7,070 bases of DNA from JBOGVA01 sp050692195 (GTDB lineage Bacteria; Actinomycetota; UBA4738): positions 1 to 7,070 of the forward strand of contig JBOGVA010000053.1 in NCBI GenBank assembly GCA_050692195.1, given 5' to 3'. Under the pieces are notes generated by a model, which was not told the origin of the DNA, did not search any database, and saw only the letters and a program-made list of their open reading frames with translations. Shown here piece by piece: positions 1-6,934 of this stretch; position 1 is the stretch's first letter, and each line of letters opens with the position of its first letter. A program made the translations under genes and the position numbers.

Positions 1-5
1 CTGCT

Positions 6-1535
6 GTGCGGCTCGAGCTCAAGGCAATCAGCAAGCGTTTCCCGGGCGTAGTGGCCAACGATTCCGTCGATCTGGCCGTACAGGGAGGAGAGATCCATGC
101 GCTCCTCGGCGAGAACGGGGCCGGGAAGACCACCCTCATGAACATCCTGTACGGCCTGTACCGGGCAGACGTAGGCCAGATCCTCCTCGATAACAACCCG
201 GTTCACTTCGACAGCCCAAGGGACGCCATCGCCGCCGGTCTCGGCATGGTGCATCAGCATTTCATGCTGGTCCCCGTGTTCACGGTCACCGAGAACGTGA
301 TGCTCGGCGTGGAGGAGGTCACCGGGCCGCTTGGCCTCCTCGACCGCGGGCGCGCAGCCAGGAAGGTCCGTGAAATCAGCGAGCGGTACGGTCTGGCGGT
401 ACCTCCGGAGGCCGTGGTCGAGGACCTGCCCGTCGGAGTGCAGCAGCGAGTAGAGATCGTGAAGGCGCTGTACCGGGAGGCGGAGGTCCTGATCCTCGAC
501 GAACCCACCGCGGTTCTGACCCCTCAGGAGACCGAGGAGCTGTTCGAGGTCATGCGCTCCCTTCAGGAGTCGGGAAAGTCGGTCATCTTCATCACACACA
601 AGCTCAAAGAGGTACTGGCGATCGCCGACCGCATCACAGTCCTGCACCGGGGGCGGGTAGCCGGGACGACGAGACCCGGCCAGACTTCCGAGGAGGAGCT
701 GGCCGCGATGATGGTTGGGCGGGCGGTACAGCTCCAGGTGGATAAGACGCCGGCCAGGCCGGCCGGGCCCGTGCTCGAGTTCCTCGATCTCGTCGTGCGG
801 GATGATCGCGGCCATGTGGCCGTCGATGGCGTGTCTATGGAGGTGCGGGCCGGAGAGATCGTGTGCATCGCGGGGGTCCAGGGGAACGGTCAAACAGAGT
901 TGGTGGAGGCGATCGCCGGTCTTCGAACGCCGGTTTCCGGGAGTGTCCGCATCCTGGGTCGGGACGTCACCTTCTCCTCGCCGCGTTACATCCTTCGTGC
1001 GGGTGTGGGTCACGTCCCAGAGGATCGCCAGGCGGATGGCCTCATCCTCGACTTCATGATCGCGGACAACCTGGTGCTCAATACGTACGACGAGCCGCCC
1101 TTCGCCAGGGCGTTCGTCCGGGATGACGGGGCTGTCCTCCGGGCGGCGCGGCAACGGGCCGAGGCGTTCGATGTGCGAACCAGGTCGGTCCAGCAGCCTG
1201 CATCGACCCTGTCGGGAGGAAACCAGCAGAAGGTGATCGTGGCTCGGGAGTTCTCTCGACCGATCAAGCTGCTGGTCGCCAGCCAGCCCACGAGGGGACT
1301 GGACGTCGGGTCGATCGAGTACATCCACGAACGGATCGTGGAGAAACGGGACGAGGGGACCGCCGTACTGATCGTCTCCGTCGAGCTCGATGAGGTGATG
1401 GCGCTCGCCGATCGCATCGCCGTGATGTATCGGGGCCGGATCGTCGCGACGCTCCCGGCGGAGACCGTCACCCGGGAGCAGCTGGGACTCCTGATGGCGG
1501 GATCGAGCCAGGAGCAGGTGGCCTCCGGTGAGTGA
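6..1535 (+). CDS. Nucleoside-type ABC importer, double ATP-binding subunit (NupO/YufO-like)
   Basis: This is the cytoplasmic ATPase that powers import by the two permeases downstream. It has two fused nucleotide-binding domains in 509 residues, the usual size for the family (RbsA/YufO type). NBD1 (about 1-240) is complete: Walker A GENGAGKTT 35-43, Q-loop Gln84, signature LPVGVQQ 141-147, Walker B LILDEP ending at Asp165-Glu166, switch His198. NBD2 (about 255-500) keeps a canonical signature LSGGNQQ 402-408, but its Walker A-like loop 290-297 has Gln296 where Lys is expected. Ser426-Gln427 replace the Walker B Asp-Glu, and Val459 replaces the switch His. Such asymmetry is normal in this family and implies one hydrolytic composite site. 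The GTG at 6 gives a sensible N-terminus, but only five bases lie before it, so no ribosome-binding site can be judged and the start could be further left. The missing upstream neighbour is expected to be a BMP-family lipoprotein. Nucleoside specificity is inferred from family and gene order. Confidence 0.94.
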   Translation: MRLELKAISKRFPGVVANDSVDLAVQGGEIHALLGENGAGKTTLMNILYGLYRADVGQILLDNNPVHFDSPRDAIAAGLGMVHQHFMLVPVFTVTENVMLGVEEVTGPLGLLDRGRAARKVREISERYGLAVPPEAVVEDLPVGVQQRVEIVKALYREAEVLILDEPTAVLTPQETEELFEVMRSLQESGKSVIFITHKLKEVLAIADRITVLHRGRVAGTTRPGQTSEEELAAMMVGRAVQLQVDKTPARPAGPVLEFLDLVVRDDRGHVAVDGVSMEVRAGEIVCIAGVQGNGQTELVEAIAGLRTPVSGSVRILGRDVTFSSPRYILRAGVGHVPEDRQADGLILDFMIADNLVLNTYDEPPFARAFVRDDGAVLRAARQRAEAFDVRTRSVQQPASTLSGGNQQKVIVAREFSRPIKLLVASQPTRGLDVGSIEYIHERIVEKRDEGTAVLIVSVELDEVMALADRIAVMYRGRIVATLPAETVTREQLGLLMAGSSQEQVASGE

Positions 1536-1555
1536 CCGTGATGCCCCATCCAGGC

Positions 1556-1563
1556 AGGAGGAG
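1556..1563 (+). promoter_or_regulatory. Strong Shine-Dalgarno before permease 1
   Basis: AGGAGGAG lies 6 nt before the GTG at 1570, a near-ideal ribosome-binding site. The earlier in-frame GTG at 1528 has only a weaker AGGTGG (1516-1521). This is why 1570 is the preferred start of permease 1. Confidence 0.7.
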
Positions 1564-1569
1564 CCGCAG

Positions 1570-2853
1570 GTGAACGATGCGAGGGCTCCGGTGGAGGAGC
1601 TGGAGGAACCGGTGGAAGAGATCCAGCCAGAGACCACCTTTGCCGCCGAGCTGGTGGGGCCGGCGAAGGTCCGGTGGTGGCAGGCCGTGTTGCCCCCGCT
1701 CCTGGCGATCTGTACCGCGCTGGTGATCGGCGGCCTGGTCATCATCTTCACCGACCAGGAAGCCCTCAACGAGTGGAAGAGATTCCTACGGGACCCTGGG
1801 GACGCCCTCTCGGCGTCCTGGCGCGTGGTGAGCGACGCCTATTACGCGCTCTTCTCCGGATCCTTCGGCAGTCCGTCACGGCTGGCCCGGGCCTTCGGGT
1901 CTGGGGAGATCGTCGAGATCAGAGAGGCGCTCTTTCCACTGTCGGAAACCATCGTCACCGCGACGCCGCTCATCTTCGTCGGCCTGTCCGTGGCGCTGGG
2001 GTTCAGGGCCGGACTCTTCAACATCGGCGCCGAGGGCCAAATGAACGCCGGTGCCATCGTCGCGGCCGCCGCGGGGATCTCCTTCGGATGGCTTCCCGGC
2101 CCCGTTCACCTCGCCTTCATGGTCATCGCCGGGCTGCTGGGAGGAGCGATCTGGGGGGCCATCCCGGGTTTCCTCAAGGCCAAGACCGGGGCCCATGAGG
2201 TCATCACGACCATCATGTTGAACTTCGTCGCAGTGAGCCTGACTCTCTACATCCTTTCTACGAGCCTCTACAAGCAGCAGGCAGAGCCCATCTCGAAGCC
2301 GGTCAAGGTAGCCTTCCCGCACCTGTTCGGGGCGAACCTGCGAGTGCACGTGGGGATCCTGCTCGCCCTGGGCGTGGCCGCCCTGGTGGGGTGGCTGCTC
2401 AATCGGACGACGATCGGGTTCGAGTTCCGGGCCGTCGGGGCCAATCCGTCCGCTGCTCGCGCAGCCGGGATGAATCCGACCCGTACGGTCATCGTGGTCA
2501 TGGCGATCGCCGGCGGCCTGGCCGGACTCGCCGGGGCCAACCAGCTCGGGGGCGTCACCCCGAGCTTGATCCCAGGGTTCGCCTCGGGGCTGGGGTTCGA
2601 TGGCATCGCGCTGGCGATGCTCGGACGGGGCACGCCGCTGGGGGTGGTCCTGTCCGCGTTGCTGTTCGGCGCCCTCAGGGCGGGCGGGCGGACGATGCAG
2701 GCGGTGACCCAGACTCCCATCGACCTCATCGTCATCATCCAGGGGTTGGTGATCCTGTTCGTGGCAGCACCGGCTCTCGTCCGGGCGATCTACAGGATCA
2801 AGGCTCGCCGGGTAGCCGGTCCCGAGGCGTTCGCCAAGGGGTGGGGCGGATGA
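1570..2853 (+). CDS. Nucleoside ABC importer permease 1 (NupP/YufP-like, BPD_transp_2 family)
   Basis: This is an inner-membrane subunit forming half of the translocation channel; it pairs with the next gene and is driven by the upstream ATPase. From GTG 1570 it has 427 residues. An acidic N-terminal tail (about 1-30) precedes the first membrane segment (about 36-61). A hydrophilic, presumably external, stretch of about 70 residues follows before the conserved core. Family hallmarks are FNIGAEGQ at 150-157, HEVITTIMLNF at 209-219, the cytoplasmic loop FRAVGANPSAARAAGM around 286-301 (likely the ATPase-contacting region), and GFDGIALAMLGRGTPLG at 342-358. About eight to ten hydrophobic segments can be seen. 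The alternative GTG at 1528 would add 14 polar residues and overlap the ATPase gene by 8 nt. The gene ends in an ATGA overlap with permease 2, indicating translational coupling. Family assignment is firm; substrate is inferred. Confidence 0.93.
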   Translation: MNDARAPVEELEEPVEEIQPETTFAAELVGPAKVRWWQAVLPPLLAICTALVIGGLVIIFTDQEALNEWKRFLRDPGDALSASWRVVSDAYYALFSGSFGSPSRLARAFGSGEIVEIREALFPLSETIVTATPLIFVGLSVALGFRAGLFNIGAEGQMNAGAIVAAAAGISFGWLPGPVHLAFMVIAGLLGGAIWGAIPGFLKAKTGAHEVITTIMLNFVAVSLTLYILSTSLYKQQAEPISKPVKVAFPHLFGANLRVHVGILLALGVAALVGWLLNRTTIGFEFRAVGANPSAARAAGMNPTRTVIVVMAIAGGLAGLAGANQLGGVTPSLIPGFASGLGFDGIALAMLGRGTPLGVVLSALLFGALRAGGRTMQAVTQTPIDLIVIIQGLVILFVAAPALVRAIYRIKARRVAGPEAFAKGWGG

Positions 2854-4115
2854 GCGCAACCACGCTGGCGGCCCCCGCGTTCTCGGTCCGGCGCGCGCAG
2901 GTCCTGGGCATCCTTTTCCTAATCGTGGGCGCCTTCGTGCTCCTGGCCTTCGGGCTCGGAGCGGAGGCGGGGCTCGAATCCCGGCTCGGCCTCAACCCAG
3001 CGCGGGGGGAGACCTTCTTCCGGTTGCCGGACCTGGTCGTTCCCAGCCGGGGATCCGCCGTCGTCATCGCGGCGGTCTGCGGGTTCCTGGGGGGGTGGCA
3101 GCTTTCGAAGGGATTCGGTCGGCGGGTCACCCTGGTTCTCGGCCTCGTGGCCACTCTGTTCGTGCTGGCGTTCCTGATCTGGGCTGCCCGGGACCGCTCC
3201 TTGAGCCTCATCGGCATGATGCAGAGCACCGTCCTCCGGTCCGTTCCGATCGCCTTCGGCGCCCTGAGCGGAGTGCTGTGCGAACGTTCGGGTGTGATCA
3301 ACATCGGCATCGAAGGGATGCTGCTCTCGGGAGCGTTCACCGGCGCGGTGGTCGGCAGCATCACGGACAATCTGTGGATCGGGCTCCTCGCGGGCGCAGC
3401 GATCGGGGCGCTGGTGGCTTGGTTCCTGGCCGTTCTGGCGATCCGTTACCTCGTCGACCAGATCGTGGCGGGCGTCGTGATCAACATCCTGGCGCTCGGA
3501 CTGACCAGTTACCTGACCGCCCAGTTCCTTCAGCGAAACCAGGCGCTCAACGACCCGGGCCGGTTCCAGAACTTGGAGATCCCGGTTCTTTCGAGGATCC
3601 CCTTCCTAGGCCCCGTCCTGTTCGACAACAACGTCTTCGTGTATCTCATGTACATGATCGTGGCCGTCACCTTCCTCGGCCTGTTCTACACGCGGTGGGG
3701 CCTTCGGGTCCGTGCTGTGGGCGAGCACCCGAGAGCCGCGGATACGGTCGGCATCCGGGTGCTGTTCACGCGGTACCGAAACGTCATCCTGGGGGGTGTC
3801 GTGGCCGGGATCGGTGGCGCCTATTTCACCCTCGGGGCCGTCGGACGCTTCGAGGAAGGGATGACCGCGGGCCGGGGGTTCATCGGGCTCGCCGCCATGA
3901 TCTTCGGGCAATGGAACCCGATCGGTGCGCTCGGCGCGGCGCTCATCTTCGGGTTCGCCGACTCCCTCCAGGTGAAGCTGAACATCCTTCAGGTGGGAAT
4001 CCCGTCCGAGTTCCTGGCGATGGCGCCCTACCTGGTGACCATCCTCATCGTTGCCGGCGCCGCCGCTCGGGTTCGACCCCCCGCCGCAGACGGAAAGCCT
4101 TACCTCAAGGAGTGA
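2850..4115 (+). CDS. Nucleoside ABC importer permease 2 (NupQ/YufQ-like, BPD_transp_2 family)
   Basis: This is the second channel-forming membrane subunit, 421 residues. It starts at the ATG of an ATGA overlap with permease 1, with a purine-rich AAGGGG Shine-Dalgarno-like stretch 8 nt upstream. The core motifs of the family are clear: ERSGVINIGIEGMLL 145-159, VDQIVAGVVINILALGLTSY about 202-221, cytoplasmic loop GLRVRAVGEHPRAADTVGI 284-302, and GRFEEGMTAGRGFIGLAAM 332-350 followed by IFGQWNPIGA. Compared with the roughly 320-residue firmicute homologues, it carries about 110 extra N-terminal residues. These contain three hydrophobic segments (about 18-36, 68-84 and 92-112) before the core; an extension of this kind also occurs, to my recollection, in actinobacterial homologues. 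The gene ends 19 nt from the stop of the convergent gene, and no convincing terminator is seen in that gap. Confidence 0.93.
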   Translation: MSATTLAAPAFSVRRAQVLGILFLIVGAFVLLAFGLGAEAGLESRLGLNPARGETFFRLPDLVVPSRGSAVVIAAVCGFLGGWQLSKGFGRRVTLVLGLVATLFVLAFLIWAARDRSLSLIGMMQSTVLRSVPIAFGALSGVLCERSGVINIGIEGMLLSGAFTGAVVGSITDNLWIGLLAGAAIGALVAWFLAVLAIRYLVDQIVAGVVINILALGLTSYLTAQFLQRNQALNDPGRFQNLEIPVLSRIPFLGPVLFDNNVFVYLMYMIVAVTFLGLFYTRWGLRVRAVGEHPRAADTVGIRVLFTRYRNVILGGVVAGIGGAYFTLGAVGRFEEGMTAGRGFIGLAAMIFGQWNPIGALGAALIFGFADSLQVKLNILQVGIPSEFLAMAPYLVTILIVAGAAARVRPPAADGKPYLKE

Positions 4116-4134
4116 CTCCCGGCGCTGTGCTGGC

Positions 4135-4911
4135 TCAGGCCGAGACGATCGGCGTCAGCTCAGCGATGACGCAGGCCTCTCGCCACCGCTTGATGGCCTC
4201 ACCCGGAGGGCCATGCCGGTCCCTGCGGCGGTCGGCCAGCAGCGCCGCCGCCTGATCCCACTCCACCCCTTCCAGGATGCGGGCAGCGGCATGGAAGCGG
4301 CTCAGTGACGTATCCCGGTACTTCCGCCGGGTGATGACGATCATGTCCCTTGCCTCCGGTAGGCCCGGGACCGACTGCTCTTCCAGGCTCGGCGCTTTCG
4401 AGGAGAGCAGGTAGATCTTGCCCTGGCGGTAGACGAACCACACGGGCGCCGTGATCTCCTTCCCCTGGTACTCGACACCGGCCCAGATGACGTCCGACTT
4501 CTTCAGACCGTCCTCGACCTCCTTGGAGAGCTTGTCGGGAGAAGCTTGGAGGACCACCCGGAACTCCGTCTGGCCCAGGACCTCGCCGGCCAGGAGGAAC
4601 GAGGCCACGTACACGCCGAGCTCCTCGAGGGTGGCGTCCTCGACGAGGGTTTCGAAGTGGGTGAGATCCATCGATCCCAGAAGCCATCTGGGCTCGGGTC
4701 GCACCCGGTAGGGGACCCGCCCGGAGGGGGCCAGAAGCTGTACCTCCTCGGCCAGGTAGCCGGTGGGGGCCTTCCAATCCCGAACCACGACGAACGGGAG
4801 GGCTCGGGCCGGCAGCGAGAGCACGTACACGAGCCCATTTGCCAGGTCACCCTCGGCCGCTCGCTGCCGAACATCGAGCACGTTGGCGAAGATCAGCTCA
4901 CCGGCAGGCAC
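4135..4911 (-). CDS. Uncharacterised two-domain protein; C-terminal half resembles FMN-binding split barrel
   Basis: Predicted soluble protein of 258 residues with no signal peptide or membrane segment. Residues 1-122 are beta-rich and end in a pattern (GVYVASFLLAGEVLGQTEFRVVLQ, about 99-122) like a beta-sandwich edge; from memory it resembles DUF6941-type domains, which is tentative. Residues about 128-255 resemble pyridoxamine-phosphate-oxidase-like split barrels: APVWFVYRQGKIYLLSS 155-171, then QSVPGLPEA 179-187 and a basic strand VITRRKY 192-198. No catalytic residues can be assigned. The open frame continues far upstream to 5661, but that part lies opposite the membrane-protein gene and has a low-complexity Arg/Ser/Pro-rich composition, so I exclude it. 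GTG 4911 is chosen because it precedes the first well-folded segment and has a TATCCT hexamer 7 nt upstream. ATG 4989 (284 residues) and GTG 4881 are alternatives. The function is unknown. Convergence with the importer does not prove a shared role. Confidence 0.75.
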   Translation of the reverse strand: MPAGELIFANVLDVRQRAAEGDLANGLVYVLSLPARALPFVVVRDWKAPTGYLAEEVQLLAPSGRVPYRVRPEPRWLLGSMDLTHFETLVEDATLEELGVYVASFLLAGEVLGQTEFRVVLQASPDKLSKEVEDGLKKSDVIWAGVEYQGKEITAPVWFVYRQGKIYLLSSKAPSLEEQSVPGLPEARDMIVITRRKYRDTSLSRFHAAARILEGVEWDQAAALLADRRRDRHGPPGEAIKRWREACVIAELTPIVSA

Positions 4912-4918
4912 GGGCGGC

Positions 4919-4924
4919 AGGATA
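4919..4924 (-). promoter_or_regulatory. Putative -10 element (TATCCT) for a leaderless transcript
   Basis: TATCCT on the minus strand ends 7 nt before GTG 4911. This TANNNT placement would put the transcription start at or next to the start codon. There is no Shine-Dalgarno sequence before that codon and no convincing -35 hexamer, so the assignment rests on spacing and on the same arrangement at two other genes here. Confidence 0.4.
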
Positions 4925-4948
4925 GTGGAAGGTGAGGGCCGGCGGCGA

Positions 4949-4958
4949 CCCCCGGGGG
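4949..4958. repeat. C5G5 palindrome centred in divergent promoter region
   Basis: CCCCCGGGGG is a perfect 10-bp palindrome inside a C5G7 run. Its centre (4953.5) is half a base from the midpoint between the two proposed start codons (4911 on minus, 4997 on plus) and from the midpoint of the two proposed -10 hexamers. It could be an operator shared by both genes, or just a G/C run in G+C-rich DNA. Confidence 0.3.
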
Positions 4959-4983
4959 GGAGGCGGTCATCGCGGACCCTCTT

Positions 4984-4989
4984 TACCAT
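4984..4989 (+). promoter_or_regulatory. Putative -10 element (TACCAT) for a leaderless transcript
   Basis: TACCAT ends 7 nt before the in-frame GTG at 4997, the same TANNNT-to-start spacing as at the two minus-strand genes. It overlaps the alternative ATG start at 4988. No Shine-Dalgarno sequence precedes either codon, and no clear -35 hexamer is seen. Confidence 0.4.
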
Positions 4990-4996
4990 GCGGCTG

Positions 4997-5722
4997 GTGG
5001 ACTCGCGAGACGCATGGGAGTTCTGGGGTGAGCCGGAAAGTGCGGGCTCCGAGCCCCGCGGCGCCCTCGCCCGGATTCGGCGCGCGTTCGCGGGTGTCTT
5101 GCTCAGCGGCCTCACCTCCATCGAGGTGATCTCGCTCGCCGTCGCCTTCATCGCCGGCATGGGCTTCTCGTGGATGGCCGGCCTGCTGGACCCGGAGAGC
5201 CTCATCACCGATCCGTGGATCCGAAGCGCATGGGCGGTGCTCGTGGTCTCCGTCCTTCGACCGATCACGTGGATCCCGTACGCGCTGCTCTTCCTCAGCT
5301 TGCGAAGGGTGGCTGATGGGCTGGCGGCGCGAAGGTCGACGGCTCTTCGAAACGCATCGGCCAACCTCGGCACGATCGGAGTCCTGGCTCTCGTCGCCTG
5401 GCTGGTGTTCGTCGCTCTGCCCGGGTCGGCCACCGCGGTCTCGAGCGTGCTGGCCTTCGTGACCGGGAGTGGTTCCTTCGAGGAACTTGGCGCGGTCGGC
5501 GCCGACTGGGATCCCCTCCGGGTGGCTGCGGTCGCGGTCGGCGCCTTGCTGCTGCGCGTCGTCGTCCCACCCCTTGGAAGGGACTTCGATCTGTTGGACG
5601 AGCCGATCCTGGGGTTCGTCTCGGGTGCGCGAGGGCGATTCGACCGGATCGCCCTGATCACCGTGCTCGTCGTCGCGGTCGTTCTCGTCGGAGCCGGCGC
5701 GGTCCTGGCGATCCGCGGCTAG
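4997..5722 (+). CDS. Uncharacterised five-helix integral membrane protein
   Basis: I do not recognise this family. From GTG 4997 it encodes 241 residues, with no cysteine. A charged N-terminus (1-35, including the basic stretch RIRR) is followed by five hydrophobic segments at roughly 36-58, 78-102, 125-143, 173-192 and 217-239. A polar loop around 155-173 separates helices 3 and 4, and an acidic stretch GRDFDLLDEP lies near 194-203. The protein ends five residues after the last helix. Third codon positions are strongly G/C, and the hydrophobic pattern is coherent, whereas the opposite strand gives only low-complexity sequence; this supports the plus strand as coding. ATG 4988 (244 residues) is the conventional alternative start; GTG 4997 is preferred for its TACCAT box 7 nt upstream. 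It is divergent from the two-domain gene and converges, with a 10-nt gap, on the metallopeptidase gene. Function unknown. Confidence 0.75.
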   Translation: MDSRDAWEFWGEPESAGSEPRGALARIRRAFAGVLLSGLTSIEVISLAVAFIAGMGFSWMAGLLDPESLITDPWIRSAWAVLVVSVLRPITWIPYALLFLSLRRVADGLAARRSTALRNASANLGTIGVLALVAWLVFVALPGSATAVSSVLAFVTGSGSFEELGAVGADWDPLRVAAVAVGALLLRVVVPPLGRDFDLLDEPILGFVSGARGRFDRIALITVLVVAVVLVGAGAVLAIRG

Positions 5723-5732
5723 CGTGCCGGGG

Positions 5733-6917
5733 TCAGGTCATCCTGGCGAGCCACAGCGTTGGCTCCTCGATCTCCGGCATGGAGGGCAGGGCATCTGCCG
5801 ATTCCCACATCCGGGCCAGTGTGGCCTCGTCGGTGAGAGCGGCCACTCGGCCGCAGAACTCACTACCCAGCCGGTATTGGTCAAGCTTCATCTCCAGCCC
5901 GAGCAGCCGCTCGAGTGCCCGATCCGCCGGGCGCCCTTCCCGGTGCCGGCGAAGGGCCTCCTGTATCCGAGAGAACTCGGAGAGCATCCTTTGCCCGACG
6001 GCCTCCATCACGTGATCCCCGTAGCCCTCGGCCACCGCCATGAAAGCCTGGACCCTGGCGATGCGGAGACGTTGCTCGGTGTTGGAAGCCTGGCCGAAGA
6101 GGTTTCCCATGCCCTCGAAGGCCTCGGACAGGGCATCGGGGTTCGACAGGTCAAGGCCCTCCAGTCTCTGCTCCAGCCCCGAGAGGTCCAGCTCCGCATG
6201 CTCCACCAGGTCTCTCACCAGCTCCAGGAATCGACCTCGAACCCACGGGCGGGCGAACTCGAATCGGTGGGTCACCTCGTGCAGGGCCACCCATGCGCGG
6301 AACTCAATGGAGGGAAGGCTCCAATCCCGCTCGAAGCGAGCGATGTTGGGGATGACGAAATACAGGCTTCCTCCCCCCTGTGGGATGGCCAGGTCGTACT
6401 GCCCAAGGACGCGCTGTCCCAGGTATCCGAGCACGGTTCCCACCTGGGCACCGAGCAGGAGTGGGACCATCTTCTGCATCAGCGCCTCCAGCATCTCGCC
6501 CGGGCCTGGCGCCACCGCCGGCCCGAGTTCCCGCTGGGACTCGTTCAGGGCGGCGCCGATCTTCGACGCGACCGGGTCGAGCATGTCCCGAAGCCCTCGG
6601 GCACTCGCCTCCACCCACTGCGCTCTGCGGAAGGCCTCCACCGGCGAGAGCTCGGCCGGCTGAGGGAGACCGGTGAAGTCCGCAACCGCCAGTTCGGCCG
6701 CCCGGACGGTGTCGGCCAGCCTCTGCTGGTCTTCTTCGGTAGGAGCGGGATCGTCCTGGCCCCAGGAGGAGATGGCGATCCCGATCTGCCGAGCCAGCTC
6801 CCAGTTGATGGGTCCGGTGGATGACAGGAGCACCCGCTGGATCTCGCGCAGGAGGGGGACGTCGCCCAGAACGTCCCCCAGCGGGACCTCGGGTGGCTCG
6901 CCCAGCGGCTCGGCCAT
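5733..6917 (-). CDS. Zincin-like metallopeptidase, DUF2342 / 'coenzyme F420 biosynthesis-associated' family
   Basis: 394 residues from ATG 6917, normal length for this actinobacterial family. An N-terminal segment GDVPLLREIQRVLLSSTGPINW (about 18-39) leads into a helical domain. IPNI (189-192) precedes the zinc-binding motif HEVTH at 213-217, which supplies two His ligands and the catalytic Glu. A downstream EGYGDHVMEAVG (297-308) is conserved in the family and may supply the third ligand. Near the C-terminus GLEMKLDQY (340-348) and FCGRV (354-358) are also family hallmarks, and the last 25 residues match the usual 'W..ALP...EI..P..W..R' ending. No signal peptide or membrane anchor is seen, so it is probably cytoplasmic. 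The family is annotated as F420-associated by phylogenetic profile only; its substrate is unknown to me. ATG 6926 would add three residues, but it overlaps the proposed -10 hexamer. No F420 genes are visible nearby. Confidence 0.9.
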   Translation of the reverse strand: MAEPLGEPPEVPLGDVLGDVPLLREIQRVLLSSTGPINWELARQIGIAISSWGQDDPAPTEEDQQRLADTVRAAELAVADFTGLPQPAELSPVEAFRRAQWVEASARGLRDMLDPVASKIGAALNESQRELGPAVAPGPGEMLEALMQKMVPLLLGAQVGTVLGYLGQRVLGQYDLAIPQGGGSLYFVIPNIARFERDWSLPSIEFRAWVALHEVTHRFEFARPWVRGRFLELVRDLVEHAELDLSGLEQRLEGLDLSNPDALSEAFEGMGNLFGQASNTEQRLRIARVQAFMAVAEGYGDHVMEAVGQRMLSEFSRIQEALRRHREGRPADRALERLLGLEMKLDQYRLGSEFCGRVAALTDEATLARMWESADALPSMPEIEEPTLWLARMT

Positions 6918-6924
6918 CGGAGCC

Positions 6925-6930
6925 ATTGTA
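6925..6930 (-). promoter_or_regulatory. Putative -10 element (TACAAT) of the metallopeptidase gene
   Basis: TACAAT differs from consensus TATAAT at one base and ends 7 nt before ATG 6917, suggesting a leaderless mRNA. No Shine-Dalgarno precedes ATG 6917 or 6926. The region where a -35 element should sit falls inside the 46-bp repeat that begins four bases upstream of the box; no good TTGACA match is present there. Confidence 0.5.
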
Positions 6931-6934
6931 TGGG

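Noticed and set aside
290..297. Degenerate Walker A and Walker B in NBD2 of the ATPase as a sign of pseudogenisation
   Set aside because: Loss of the Walker A Lys and Walker B acidic pair in the second domain is typical of the YufO/RbsA-type double ATPases, and the reading frame is intact. Coordinates are residues of the ATPase, not bases.
1876..2859. Long minus-strand frame opposite permease 1
   Set aside because: It is open only because of G+C bias; the translation is Asp/Gly/Arg/Pro-rich with no domain features, and the plus strand encodes a clear permease.
4139..4153. Hairpin GCCGA/TCGGC just after the importer operon
   Set aside because: A five-bp stem within coding sequence and without a T-run is expected by chance at this base composition.
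4152..4172. Hairpin GCGTCA/TGACGC downstream of permease 2 as a terminator
   Set aside because: The stem is only 6 bp with a 9-nt loop, there is no T-run, and it lies inside the 3' coding end of the convergent gene.
4912..5661. Upstream extension of the minus-strand reading frame (508-residue form)
   Set aside because: The extra N-terminal part is low-complexity Arg/Ser/Pro/Ala-rich sequence opposite a well-formed membrane-protein gene; it is an antisense frame in G+C-rich DNA.
5724..6824. Long plus-strand frame opposite the metallopeptidase gene
   Set aside because: It is antisense to a recognisable family protein containing HEVTH; its translation shows no recognisable motif.
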